Origin: an uncultured Massilia sp.
GTDB lineage: Bacteria; Pseudomonadota; Gammaproteobacteria; Burkholderiales; Burkholderiaceae
Assembly: GCA_946886065.1 (NCBI GenBank)
Contig: CAMPHU010000239.1
Location: 1 to 6,669 of the forward strand
DNA: 6,669 bases
Direction: 5' to 3'
Each line of letters opens with the position of its first letter. Within the stretch, counting starts at the first letter, position 1. Of the stretch, positions 1 through 5,163 are shown one piece after another. The translations under genes were made by a program, and so were the position numbers. The notes below the pieces were generated by a model. That model made no database searches. It was not told the DNA's origin and was given only the letters and a program-made list of their open reading frames with translations.

Positions 1-357
1 CGGCGCGACCTGCAGGCGGCGGCCAAGGATGCCGGGCGGCCGTGGGACATGGCCAAGGGCTTCGATGCGTCGGCGCCGTGCAGCGCGCTGCGGCCGGCGA
101 GCGAGACCGGACATCCGGCGCAAGGGCGCATCTGGCTGGAGGTGAACGGGCAGGTGAAGCAGCAGGGGGATTTGAACGAGATGATCTGGCCGGTGGCGGA
201 TGTGATCAGCTACCTGTCGCGCTTCGTGAGGCTGGAGGCGGGGGATCTGATTTATTCGGGGACGCCGTCGGGAGTCGGCGCGCTGCAGCCGGGGGATCGG
301 GTGCGCGGGGGTGTCGATGGTGTCGGCACCTTCGAGCTCGAAATTGGGGTACCCTAA
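1..357 (+). CDS. Fumarylacetoacetate hydrolase family protein (acylpyruvase-like), 5' truncated
   Basis: The C-terminal 118 residues of a FAH-fold enzyme; the reading frame is already open at base 1, so the start and the N-terminal half lie outside the window. Recognisable blocks, in order, are RRDLQ at residues 1-5, [11 protein letters not shown] at 12-22 (with the lysine conserved in FAHD1/YcgM, here K19), the GRIWLEVNG and NEMIW strands, and the family signature SGTPSGVG at 86-93 followed by a GD pair. The pattern is close to YcgM/FAHD1-type acylpyruvases and fumarylpyruvate hydrolases, which cleave a C-C bond in 3-acylpyruvates during aromatic-compound or keto-acid breakdown in the cytoplasm, using Mg2+ or Mn2+. 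The metal-binding acidic residues of the family lie upstream and cannot be checked. The substrate cannot be assigned from this fragment. The stop is followed by a repeat region that may also end transcription. Confidence 0.88.
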   Translation, partial: RRDLQAAAKDAGRPWDMAKGFDASAPCSALRPASETGHPAQGRIWLEVNGQVKQQGDLNEMIWPVADVISYLSRFVRLEAGDLIYSGTPSGVGALQPGDRVRGGVDGVGTFELEIGVP

Positions 358-370
358 CTACTGAGCATGC

Positions 371-424
371 AAACTTGGGCGGAACAATGCCGGTGGCATT
401 ATTCCCGCCTTCGCGGGAGTGACG
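371..424 (+). repeat. Dispersed palindromic repeat, copy 1, with a 22-nt hairpin insert
   Basis: Reads AAACTTGGG (371-379), then a 22-nt segment (380-401), then the core at 402-423, then G at 424. The core is itself a hairpin: TTCCCGC and GCGGGAG surround a short loop. The 22-nt segment holds a perfect small hairpin, AATGCC-GGT-GGCATT (386-400), which extends imperfectly to pair GGCGGAAC with ATTCCCGCC (378-409). Except for the insert and one base, copy 1 matches copy 2 at 474-505 in opposite orientation. Repeats of this style, with a CCCGCGAAGGCGGG core, are widely scattered in intergenic DNA of many beta- and gammaproteobacteria. Confidence 0.75.
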
Positions 425-473
425 GTTTATAGGTTGCAGGCCGCAAACGCGGTTTCGGCCACGCATACTTGCA

Positions 474-505
474 CGTCATTCCCGCGAAGGCGGGAACCCA
501 AGTTT
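474..505 (-). repeat. Dispersed palindromic repeat, copy 2, overlapping a gene end
   Basis: On the minus strand this reads AAACTTGGG (505-497) joined directly to the 22-bp core (496-475) and a final G (474). It is the inverse of copy 1 with one core mismatch and no hairpin insert. The core forms a 7-bp stem (479-485 with 490-496) around GAAG. The copy supplies the last nine codons and the stop of the minus-strand gene that ends here. The two copies face each other across 49 bp and could pair into one long cruciform. Confidence 0.75.
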
Positions 506-1309
506 TTTAGCACAGCGATACCGCTGGCTCCCATCCATCAGCGCCCGCACCTGATCAAGCAAGTGCATCCGCGCCGCATCGATCATCTCCCCATTGGTCT
601 TCGCCGACAACGCCGCCTTCTCCTTCCTCCCCAGGAAATACGCCACCCTTTCCGCATTGGCCCCCGAAGGATGCGGCAAGCCATGCAATATCCGATCCGC
701 GCGCAGCACCCCGCGCTCCGCCAGCCAGTCCAGCCCTTCGCTCACGCTCGCCCCCATCGGGATATACACGGCCTCCGGCAGCATCGCCGCCTCGTGCGCA
801 AAATAGCGCAGCATCTCCTCGCGCAGGAACGCCTGCCTGGGCATCGCCGGCGTCCCGCTGTAGTTCTTCCCATCGACGAACACCGGGTGCCGCAGGATCG
901 CGCTCACCTGCACCAGCGGCGCATCCACGTCGAACAAGCTGGCGCAGCTGGCGATGCCGAGCCAGTGCTGCACCCCGATCGCATCCAGCAAGGCGACGAA
1001 GTTCGGCCGGATCGCCCCGCTGAACGCCCCCGTCAGGCGCGCGGCGCGCAGCGTCTCCGCGGCCGAAGCCCCGGCCGCGATCTGGCGCTGAGCCTCGCGC
1101 ATCGCGTTCTTCCACTGCACGAAGCCGGGCGAGATCCCCACGACGACCACCCGCGCCGCCGGGTTCACCGACTCGAAGGGAATATAGTAGCTGCTGTAGC
1201 GCCCTTCGCGCGCCAGCAGGAAGGTCTCGGGGATGTCGGCAGGCGAGCCGGCCCGCGCCAGGTCGAGCGCGCCGATCGCCTCCAGGTAGCGGTCGAACAG
1301 GATATCCAT
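476..1309 (-). CDS. Uracil-DNA glycosylase superfamily-like protein
   Basis: A 277-residue protein of the uracil-DNA-glycosylase (UDG) fold, judged by two spaced motifs. A beta strand leads into GISPG (residues 58-62), in the place of the GINPG of MUG or GEAPG of family 4 enzymes. HPSGAN (213-218) follows strand VLRADRILHGLP and matches the NPSGLN/HPSPxS loop that inserts into DNA. The usual catalytic Asn, Asp or Glu of motif 1 is Ser here, so base-excision activity is uncertain. The start at ATG 1309 gives MDILFDRYLEAIG, a helical N-terminus; no strong Shine-Dalgarno sequence precedes it, and an open frame continues upstream without family-like sequence. The C-terminal KLGFPPSRE and the stop are encoded by a dispersed repeat, so the native end has probably been replaced. 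It is transcribed divergently from the alpha/beta hydrolase. It could instead be a UDG-fold protein with no DNA-repair role. Confidence 0.75.
   Translation of the reverse strand: MDILFDRYLEAIGALDLARAGSPADIPETFLLAREGRYSSYYIPFESVNPAARVVVVGISPGFVQWKNAMREAQRQIAAGASAAETLRAARLTGAFSGAIRPNFVALLDAIGVQHWLGIASCASLFDVDAPLVQVSAILRHPVFVDGKNYSGTPAMPRQAFLREEMLRYFAHEAAMLPEAVYIPMGASVSEGLDWLAERGVLRADRILHGLPHPSGANAERVAYFLGRKEKAALSAKTNGEMIDAARMHLLDQVRALMDGSQRYRCAKKLGFPPSRE
479..508 (+). terminator. Possible terminator formed by repeat copy 2
   Basis: A 7-bp GC-rich stem, TTCCCGC/GCGGGAA, with a 4-nt loop is followed on the plus strand by CCCAAG and a run of six T (503-508). It could end transcription from the fumarylacetoacetate-hydrolase-like gene. 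The six bases between stem and T-run are longer than in a classic intrinsic terminator, and the hairpin is explained anyway by the repeat, so this is tentative. Confidence 0.3.
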
Positions 1310-1400
1310 GCCCGTATTGTGCCAGCTTGGCGAACACGCAGCGCGACCGTACGCGCCCGGATTTGGTAGGCTAAGGGCATGGCCGGACGCAGCGCCGGCG

Positions 1401-1407
1401 AGGGGAG
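1401..1407 (+). promoter_or_regulatory. Ribosome binding site that decides the hydrolase start
   Basis: AGGGGAG lies 7 nt before ATG 1415. An in-frame ATG at 1379 is also open, but the 12 residues it would add are low in similarity to an enzyme N-terminus and nothing like this site precedes it. The downstream start is therefore preferred. Confidence 0.6.
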
Positions 1408-1414
1408 AACGAGC

Positions 1415-2272
1415 ATGGCGCAAGTGGCGTTGATCACGGTGCACGGCATGGGGGAGACCCTGCCGAATTACGCGGACGGGCTGATGGCCTCCGTGCGCGC
1501 CCGCCTGGGCACGGTGTCGGACCAGGCGGTGATGCGTTCGGTGTACTACCAGAAGATCCTGCAGGATAACCAGCAGCTGGTGTGGGACCGCACGCGCTCG
1601 CAGAGCACGGTACGCTACGACGACCTGCGCAAGTTCGTCCTGTACGGCTTCGGCGACGCGGCCGGCCTGGAGAACCGCAAGGAGATCCCCGGTTCGGTCT
1701 ACGAACTCGCCCAGGGAGAAATCGCGCGCGCGCTGATGTCGGCGCACGCGGTGCGTCCCGGCATGCCGGTCGTGTTCCTGGCGCAGTCGCTGGGCTGCCA
1801 GGTCCTGTCGAGCTATATCTACGACGCCCAGAAGGCCGCCGCCGGCAAGCCCGTCGGCGCGGGCATCTGGCGCAACATCGACGCCTGGGCCCAGCAGGCC
1901 TACGGCCGCGCGCTCACGGCCAGCGAGCGCGGCTTCATCGGCGCCGGCACCTGCGCGGGGCTGATCACCACCGGCTGCAACATCCCGATTTTCGTGGCCG
2001 CGCACAAGGAGATGCACATCATTCCCATCGCGCCGCCGACCGCCCTGTTCAAGTGGGTCAACTACTACGACCCGGACGATGCGCTCGGCTGGCCGCTGCA
2101 GCCGCTCTCGGGCGGCTACCGCGCCCTGGTCGAGGACCGCGTCATCAACGCCAACGACGGCGTGCTGGGCATGATGCTGAAGAGCTGGAACCCGCTCTCG
2201 CACAATCTCTACTGGCAGGACGACACGGTGCTCGACGCCATCGCGGCCATGCTGCGCAGGCTGGCGGCCTGA
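1415..2272 (+). CDS. Alpha/beta hydrolase-fold protein
   Basis: A 285-residue protein with no signal peptide, presumably cytoplasmic. The N-terminal strand ALITVHGMGE (residues 5-14) is the typical first strand plus oxyanion HGMG turn of alpha/beta hydrolases. The nucleophile elbow is VVFLAQSLGCQV (119-130), with Ser125 as probable nucleophile in the form A-Q-S-L-G instead of the commoner G-H-S-L-G. An acidic cluster, YYDPDDALGWPL (217-228), and NPLSHNLYWQDD (259-270) with His263 are the likely acid and base; the SHxxYWxD arrangement recurs in uncharacterised bacterial relatives. Substrate is unknown: esterase, lipase or thioesterase activity would all fit the fold. It runs divergently from the glycosylase-like gene and ends 9 bp from the convergent asparaginase gene. 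Confidence 0.8.
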   Translation: MAQVALITVHGMGETLPNYADGLMASVRARLGTVSDQAVMRSVYYQKILQDNQQLVWDRTRSQSTVRYDDLRKFVLYGFGDAAGLENRKEIPGSVYELAQGEIARALMSAHAVRPGMPVVFLAQSLGCQVLSSYIYDAQKAAAGKPVGAGIWRNIDAWAQQAYGRALTASERGFIGAGTCAGLITTGCNIPIFVAAHKEMHIIPIAPPTALFKWVNYYDPDDALGWPLQPLSGGYRALVEDRVINANDGVLGMMLKSWNPLSHNLYWQDDTVLDAIAAMLRRLAA

Positions 2273-2291
2273 GCATGTATTTCAGGCGGCC
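2263..2291. terminator. Hairpin across both stop codons of two convergent genes
   Basis: GGCGGCCTGA (2263-2272) pairs with TCAGGCGGCC (2282-2291) in a 10-bp stem with one G-G mismatch and a 9-nt loop. The hydrolase stop TGA forms the top of one arm and the asparaginase stop the top of the other, so the hairpin looks the same from both directions. There is no T-run on either side, so it is not a classic intrinsic terminator; it could still pause polymerase or protect both 3' ends. Confidence 0.35.
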
Positions 2292-3307
2292 CGCTGCAGC
2301 GTGAACAGCGGCCGCACGTCGCCCGCCACCGTACCGCGCGCGTTCCTGATGGGCGGCCGGCGGTAGCGCTCCAGCAGCGCGCGCCGCGCATCGTCCAGCA
2401 ATCCGAGCTGCTCCAGCACGCTGTAGGTCGCGGGATGCAGCGCGCGGCTGGCGCCATCCTGGATCTTGATGGCGATGCCGATCCCGGCCGAACGGATGCC
2501 GATCGCCTGCACCGCGTCGGCACCGATCTTCGCCACCCAGTCGCCGCCGCCCGCCGTCATCCAGAACAGGTCGGTGCGCTCCTCGCCGGAGACCAGGTCC
2601 GGCCGGCCGGTCATCGCATCGAACAGCATGCCCATGGCGCCGCCGAGCTGCGGATCGGCCACGCCTTGCGCCAGCCGTGCATACAAATGGGCCAGGCGCG
2701 ACAGCGGCATCGCGTAGTTCGGCGCGGAGCAGCCGTCGATCCCGGCGGGCATGTGCGCGGCCGGCAGCCCGGCGGCATCGGCCAGGGTGCCGAGGATGGC
2801 CTGCTGCAGCGGGTGCGCGCGCTCGACATAGCCTTGCGTGGGCGCGCCGTGCAGGCGGCACCAGGCCAGGAAGCCGCTGTGCTTGCCTGAACAGTTGTGG
2901 TGCAGCGGCGTCCAGGGCCGGTCCTGGGGCGCCGGCTGGCCCACGGCTTCGTAATAGAGCGGCGTGGCGCAGCCGCATTCGAGGTGGCTTTCGTCGAGTC
3001 CGATCTTGCCGAGGATGGAGCGCACGCCTGCCAGGTGGCGCTCTTCGCCGGAATGACTGGCGCACAGCAGCGCGAGCTCGTCGCGCGTGAGGCCGAAGCG
3101 CGACGGGCCGTCCGACAGGATGAAGGGCAGGGCCTGGAAGGGCTTGAGCGCCGAGCGCGTAAAAGTAGGGTAGTGCGGATCGCCCGCTTGCCACAGCAGG
3201 CGGCCGTGGAGGTCGACCACGGCGACCGAACCGGCGTGCACGTTTTCGACGACATAGCCGGTATCGGGATAGCCGCGCGTGGTCGCGGCGAGGGGGACTG
3301 GTTGCAT
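2282..3307 (-). CDS. L-asparaginase, Rhizobium-etli (thermolabile) type
   Basis: A 341-residue protein of the asparaginase family typified by R. etli ReAII/ReAV (Pfam Asparaginase_II), which hydrolyses L-asparagine to aspartate and ammonia and is unrelated to the E. coli AnsA/AnsB fold. It shows the family's key blocks: TRSALKPFQ with Ser52 and Lys55 (the nucleophile-lysine pair, S48/K51 in ReAV), CASHSGEE with Ser84, HHNCSGKHSGF with Cys139 and Lys142, DGCSAPNY with Cys193, and GGGDWVAKIGADA with Lys260. The two cysteines and Lys142 correspond to the zinc site of ReAV; the constant +4 numbering offset over most of the protein supports ATG 3307 as the start. An upstream in-frame ATG at 3430 would add 41 unconserved residues. 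No signal peptide is present, so it is probably cytoplasmic. It has a perfect palindrome just upstream and seems to be transcribed alone. Confidence 0.92.
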   Translation of the reverse strand: MQPVPLAATTRGYPDTGYVVENVHAGSVAVVDLHGRLLWQAGDPHYPTFTRSALKPFQALPFILSDGPSRFGLTRDELALLCASHSGEERHLAGVRSILGKIGLDESHLECGCATPLYYEAVGQPAPQDRPWTPLHHNCSGKHSGFLAWCRLHGAPTQGYVERAHPLQQAILGTLADAAGLPAAHMPAGIDGCSAPNYAMPLSRLAHLYARLAQGVADPQLGGAMGMLFDAMTGRPDLVSGEERTDLFWMTAGGGDWVAKIGADAVQAIGIRSAGIGIAIKIQDGASRALHPATYSVLEQLGLLDDARRALLERYRRPPIRNARGTVAGDVRPLFTLQRAA

Positions 3308-3327
3308 GCGTCTGGCCAATGGAAGCG

Positions 3328-3339
3328 GTGATCGATCAC
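3328..3339. promoter_or_regulatory. Perfect 12-bp palindrome upstream of the asparaginase gene
   Basis: GTGATCGATCAC is perfectly symmetric and sits 20 bp before the asparaginase ATG, where a bound regulator would block transcription or initiation. The half-sites are too close for the CRP pattern (TGTGA-N6-TCACA) and the FNR pattern. A specific regulator is not identified. Confidence 0.35.
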
Positions 3340-3480
3340 ACACTCTACGGCATCGCGCGACATGCAGACGCACGTTCGGAACCGACGCATAGGGCAGGGT
3401 GGGCGGCGCCGTCATCCGCACTGCCGTCATCGCTAACGGAGCCTTTATCTACGGGCTGTCTGCCCCGCCGGGCATGCGTA

Positions 3481-3505
3481 TCAACAAGCATATACAGCTT
3501 GTTGA
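3481..3505. promoter_or_regulatory. Perfect 9-bp inverted repeat, operator-like
   Basis: TCAACAAGC (3481-3489) and GCTTGTTGA (3497-3505) are exact reverse complements around the AT-rich centre ATATACA. A run of seven A follows at 3514-3520. On neither strand does a T-run follow the stem, so a terminator is unlikely; a dimeric regulator site is the simplest reading. It lies about 175 bp upstream of the asparaginase start and about 280 bp upstream of the secreted-protein start, so its target is open. Confidence 0.35.
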
Positions 3506-3640
3506 GCGCATCGAAAAAAACGGCGTCAAGCGCGTATGCACTGCATGCAGACATCGTCCCTGCGCACGCATATGCATCCCCCGTCCAGTCCCCGTTTTTC
3601 GCAATTCATCGCTCGAATTCGCGCTTCGGTCCAACTTCGC

Positions 3641-3668
3641 TTGTAAGCGCCAGCGGCGTGGCTACACT
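3641..3668 (+). promoter_or_regulatory. Candidate sigma-70 promoter of the small secreted-protein gene
   Basis: TTGTAA (3641-3646) and TACACT (3663-3668) are separated by 16 bp and each matches four of six consensus bases. A start near 3675 would give a leader of about 110 nt. The -35 box overlaps the dyad CGCTTGTAAGCG (3638-3649), a good position for a repressor. This is a pattern match only. Confidence 0.35.
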
Positions 3669-3675
3669 GTCTTCA

Positions 3676-3753
3676 TCGCCAGACAAAAACAGTGAGCAGC
3701 TGGCGAAACTGAACAACGTGGGACCTGCGTCCGTAAGCCAAGCCGCCAGGTCC
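3676..3753 (+). promoter_or_regulatory. Two tandem hairpins in the probable 5' leader
   Basis: TCGCCAG (3676-3682) pairs perfectly with CTGGCGA (3700-3706) over a 17-nt loop, and GGACCTG (3721-3727) pairs perfectly with CAGGTCC (3747-3753) over a 19-nt loop. Both fall between the candidate promoter and the ribosome binding site of the secreted-protein gene. They might stabilise the mRNA or bind a regulator. Stems of seven pairs with large loops also arise by chance in GC-rich DNA, and no known riboswitch class is recognised. Confidence 0.3.
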
Positions 3754-3786
3754 GTTACTTCGATTTCGACCTGAAAGGAATTCATC

Positions 3787-4179
3787 ATGCGTATCAAGCA
3801 CCTCGTCCTCTTCGCCGGCGCCGCCGTCCTGTCCTTCTCCGCCGCCGCCGCTCCGCAAGGCGCCGAAACCGAACGCGTCGAAGTGCGCGGCGTTCCGCCG
3901 GCACAAGTGCGCATGGCGCCGTTCATGTTCGACCGGGTGCAGGGTGAATACGGCTTGGAAGACGGCCGCGTGCTGACGGTGTCCGGCACGGTCACCGGCA
4001 AGCATCGCGTGCTGACTGCCGACCTCGGCGATGGCCCAACGGAAATCATCCACGTGGGCAAAGGTAAATTCGTCGCCGTCGACAAGGACGTGCGCTACAC
4101 CTTCACCGGCGACCGCATCCCCGATGAAGTCGTGGTCAGCACCGCCGCCGGCAAAGTGCTGGCCTTAGCCAAGCGCTGA
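3787..4179 (+). CDS. Small secreted protein of unknown function
   Basis: A 130-residue protein with a clear Sec signal peptide: basic MRIKH, then the hydrophobic stretch LVLFAGAAVLSFSAAAA, with likely cleavage near residues 20-22 before PQGAETER. The mature part, about 108 residues, has no cysteine and no further membrane segment, so it is probably periplasmic or secreted. It looks beta-rich, with a motif FMFDRVQGEYGLEDGRVLTVSG (47-68) that resembles the 'Y-x-L-x-D-G-R' strand seen in other small exported betaproteobacterial proteins; this is an impression, not a family assignment. The start is supported by AAAGGA (3774-3779) 7 nt before the ATG. A candidate promoter and two hairpins lie upstream. 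Its last 15 bases overlap the convergent pirin gene. I do not recognise a function. Confidence 0.82.
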   Translation: MRIKHLVLFAGAAVLSFSAAAAPQGAETERVEVRGVPPAQVRMAPFMFDRVQGEYGLEDGRVLTVSGTVTGKHRVLTADLGDGPTEIIHVGKGKFVAVDKDVRYTFTGDRIPDEVVVSTAAGKVLALAKR

Positions 4180-5031
4180 TCCAAAACGGCCGGCCTGGTA
4201 ATCGGCGACCGCCTGCGCAATCTCGGCGCGGGTGGTCATGACAAAAGGCCCGTGCGCCACCACGGGCTCGCGAATTGGTTCGGCATGGCCGAACAGCAGC
4301 AGGGCGCCGGACCCGGTGTGCAGATCGACTGCCTCGCCGTCGTCGCCCAGCTCGACAAGTTGGTATGCGTTGACGAGATCGTCATGGCGCCCCACGGCGA
4401 TACTTCCACGCACCACGTACAGGAAGACCTTGCGCGGTGGCCGGACGATTGCACGAAAACGTCCGCCCGCCCGCATGTCGAGCGTACTCATGAACACGCC
4501 GGTCAGGGACCGCACCGGTCCCGGCGTGCCTTCCCATTCCCCAGCGATCAAGTGCAGCGTGACCTTGCCCTCGTCCAGGCGCAAGGCGGGAATGTCTTTC
4601 TCCTGCAAGCCCACATAGGCCGGCGTGCTCATCTTCAGGCGCGAAGGCAGGTTGACCCATAGCTGCAGGATTTCGACCGGGCCGCCCTGGTCGAGAAAGT
4701 CGCGCGGCGACACTTCCGCATGCACGATCCCGCTTCCCGCCGTCATCCATTGCACGCCGCCCGCGCGAATCACGCTTTCATGGCCCGCATTGTCGCGGTG
4801 GGCCAGGCTGCCCTCGACGATGAAGGTCACGGTTTCGAAGCCGCGGTGCGGATGCGGCCCGAAGGGCAGGCCGCGGTTGTGCGGCGGATAGGTCTGCGGG
4901 CCGTGGTGGTTGAGGAAGAGGAAGGGGTCGATCTGGTCGAGCAGCGGGCTCGGCAAGGGCCGCCTCGTGACCAGGTCGCCGATGTCGTCGCGCCGCGCGG
5001 GATGGATGCGCCGGATGGTCTTGTCGCTCAT
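4165..5031 (-). CDS. Pirin family protein (bicupin)
   Basis: A 288-residue pirin, a two-cupin cytoplasmic protein that binds iron; bacterial members such as E. coli YhhW can oxidise quercetin, while others modulate metabolic enzymes. The N-terminal cupin has the diagnostic block LPFGPHPHRGFETVTFIVEG (residues 55-74) and the GSGIVHAEVSP block (99-109), giving His60, His62, His104 and Glu106 in the positions of the four pirin metal ligands. The stretch RDNAGHESVIRAGGVQWMTAG between them is also typical. The C-terminal cupin half (about 175-270) is intact. The ATG at 5031 is preceded by AGGA with 7-nt spacing, just downstream of a run of seven T on the coding strand. Length is normal for the family. 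It is divergent from the dipeptidase gene and ends inside the convergent secreted-protein gene. The natural substrate is unknown. Confidence 0.93.
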   Translation of the reverse strand: MSDKTIRRIHPARRDDIGDLVTRRPLPSPLLDQIDPFLFLNHHGPQTYPPHNRGLPFGPHPHRGFETVTFIVEGSLAHRDNAGHESVIRAGGVQWMTAGSGIVHAEVSPRDFLDQGGPVEILQLWVNLPSRLKMSTPAYVGLQEKDIPALRLDEGKVTLHLIAGEWEGTPGPVRSLTGVFMSTLDMRAGGRFRAIVRPPRKVFLYVVRGSIAVGRHDDLVNAYQLVELGDDGEAVDLHTGSGALLLFGHAEPIREPVVAHGPFVMTTRAEIAQAVADYQAGRFGSALG

Positions 5032-5163
5032 GCGGAAGTCCTGAAAAAAAGAGTGCTTGAGTGCGACGATAGCGCGAAGGCCGGATCACGCGCGCACGGC
5101 CCCTATGCTAGACTCATTGCGCTTTTGCAATCACTGCTTCTGCATCTGGAGACTGGCAATAAA
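5032..5163. promoter_or_regulatory. Divergent pirin/dipeptidase promoter region
   Basis: This 132-bp gap must hold the promoters for both genes. On the plus strand TATGCT (5104-5109) is a possible -10 box about 55 nt before the dipeptidase ATG, but no good -35 box lies at the right distance. ATTGC-GCTTTT-GCAAT (5116-5131) is a small perfect hairpin in the expected leader. On the minus strand seven T precede the pirin ribosome site. No regulator site is recognised. Confidence 0.3.

Larger units (their letters stand above)
3308..3786. other. Long intergenic region with no credible gene, rich in dyads
   Basis: This 479-bp stretch separates the divergent asparaginase and secreted-protein genes. 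Frames are open on both strands, but the translations are low-complexity, lack domain-like sequence and have no ribosome binding sites, so none is called. It is visibly less GC-rich than the flanking genes, especially around 3480-3640. It contains several symmetric elements: 3328-3339, a 9+9 bp dyad at 3481-3505, CTGCATGCAG at 3541-3550, GCATATGC at 3568-3575 and CGCTTGTAAGCG at 3638-3649. It also has a 9-bp direct repeat, GCCGTCATC (3408-3416 and 3423-3431), a candidate promoter and two leader hairpins. Confidence 0.6.

Noticed and set aside
371..505. CRISPR array or MITE
   Set aside because: There are only two repeat units, inverted and not evenly spaced, and no target-site duplication is visible.
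419..1369. Plus-strand open frame of 316 codons opposite the UDG-like gene
   Set aside because: The translation is His/Arg/Pro-rich, typical of the antisense of a high-GC gene, while the other strand has UDG motifs.
476..2203. Minus-strand open frame of 575 codons extending the UDG-like gene upstream over the alpha/beta hydrolase gene
   Set aside because: Beyond residue MDILF the translation is Arg/Ala/Val-rich and without domain character, and it is antisense to a gene with clear hydrolase motifs.
3326..3341. CRP-type site at the asparaginase palindrome
   Set aside because: The TGTGA and TCAC halves are separated by 4 rather than 6 bases, and one flank does not match.
3307..3430. Upstream ATG at 3430 as the asparaginase start
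   Set aside because: The added 41 residues are not family-like, and the catalytic-residue numbering of the shorter form fits the R. etli enzyme closely.
3319..3774. Overlapping small frames in the 3308-3786 gap (plus strand 3319-3774 and 3399-3695, minus strand 3345-3554)
   Set aside because: None has a convincing ribosome site or domain-like sequence, and the region carries many dyads consistent with control DNA.
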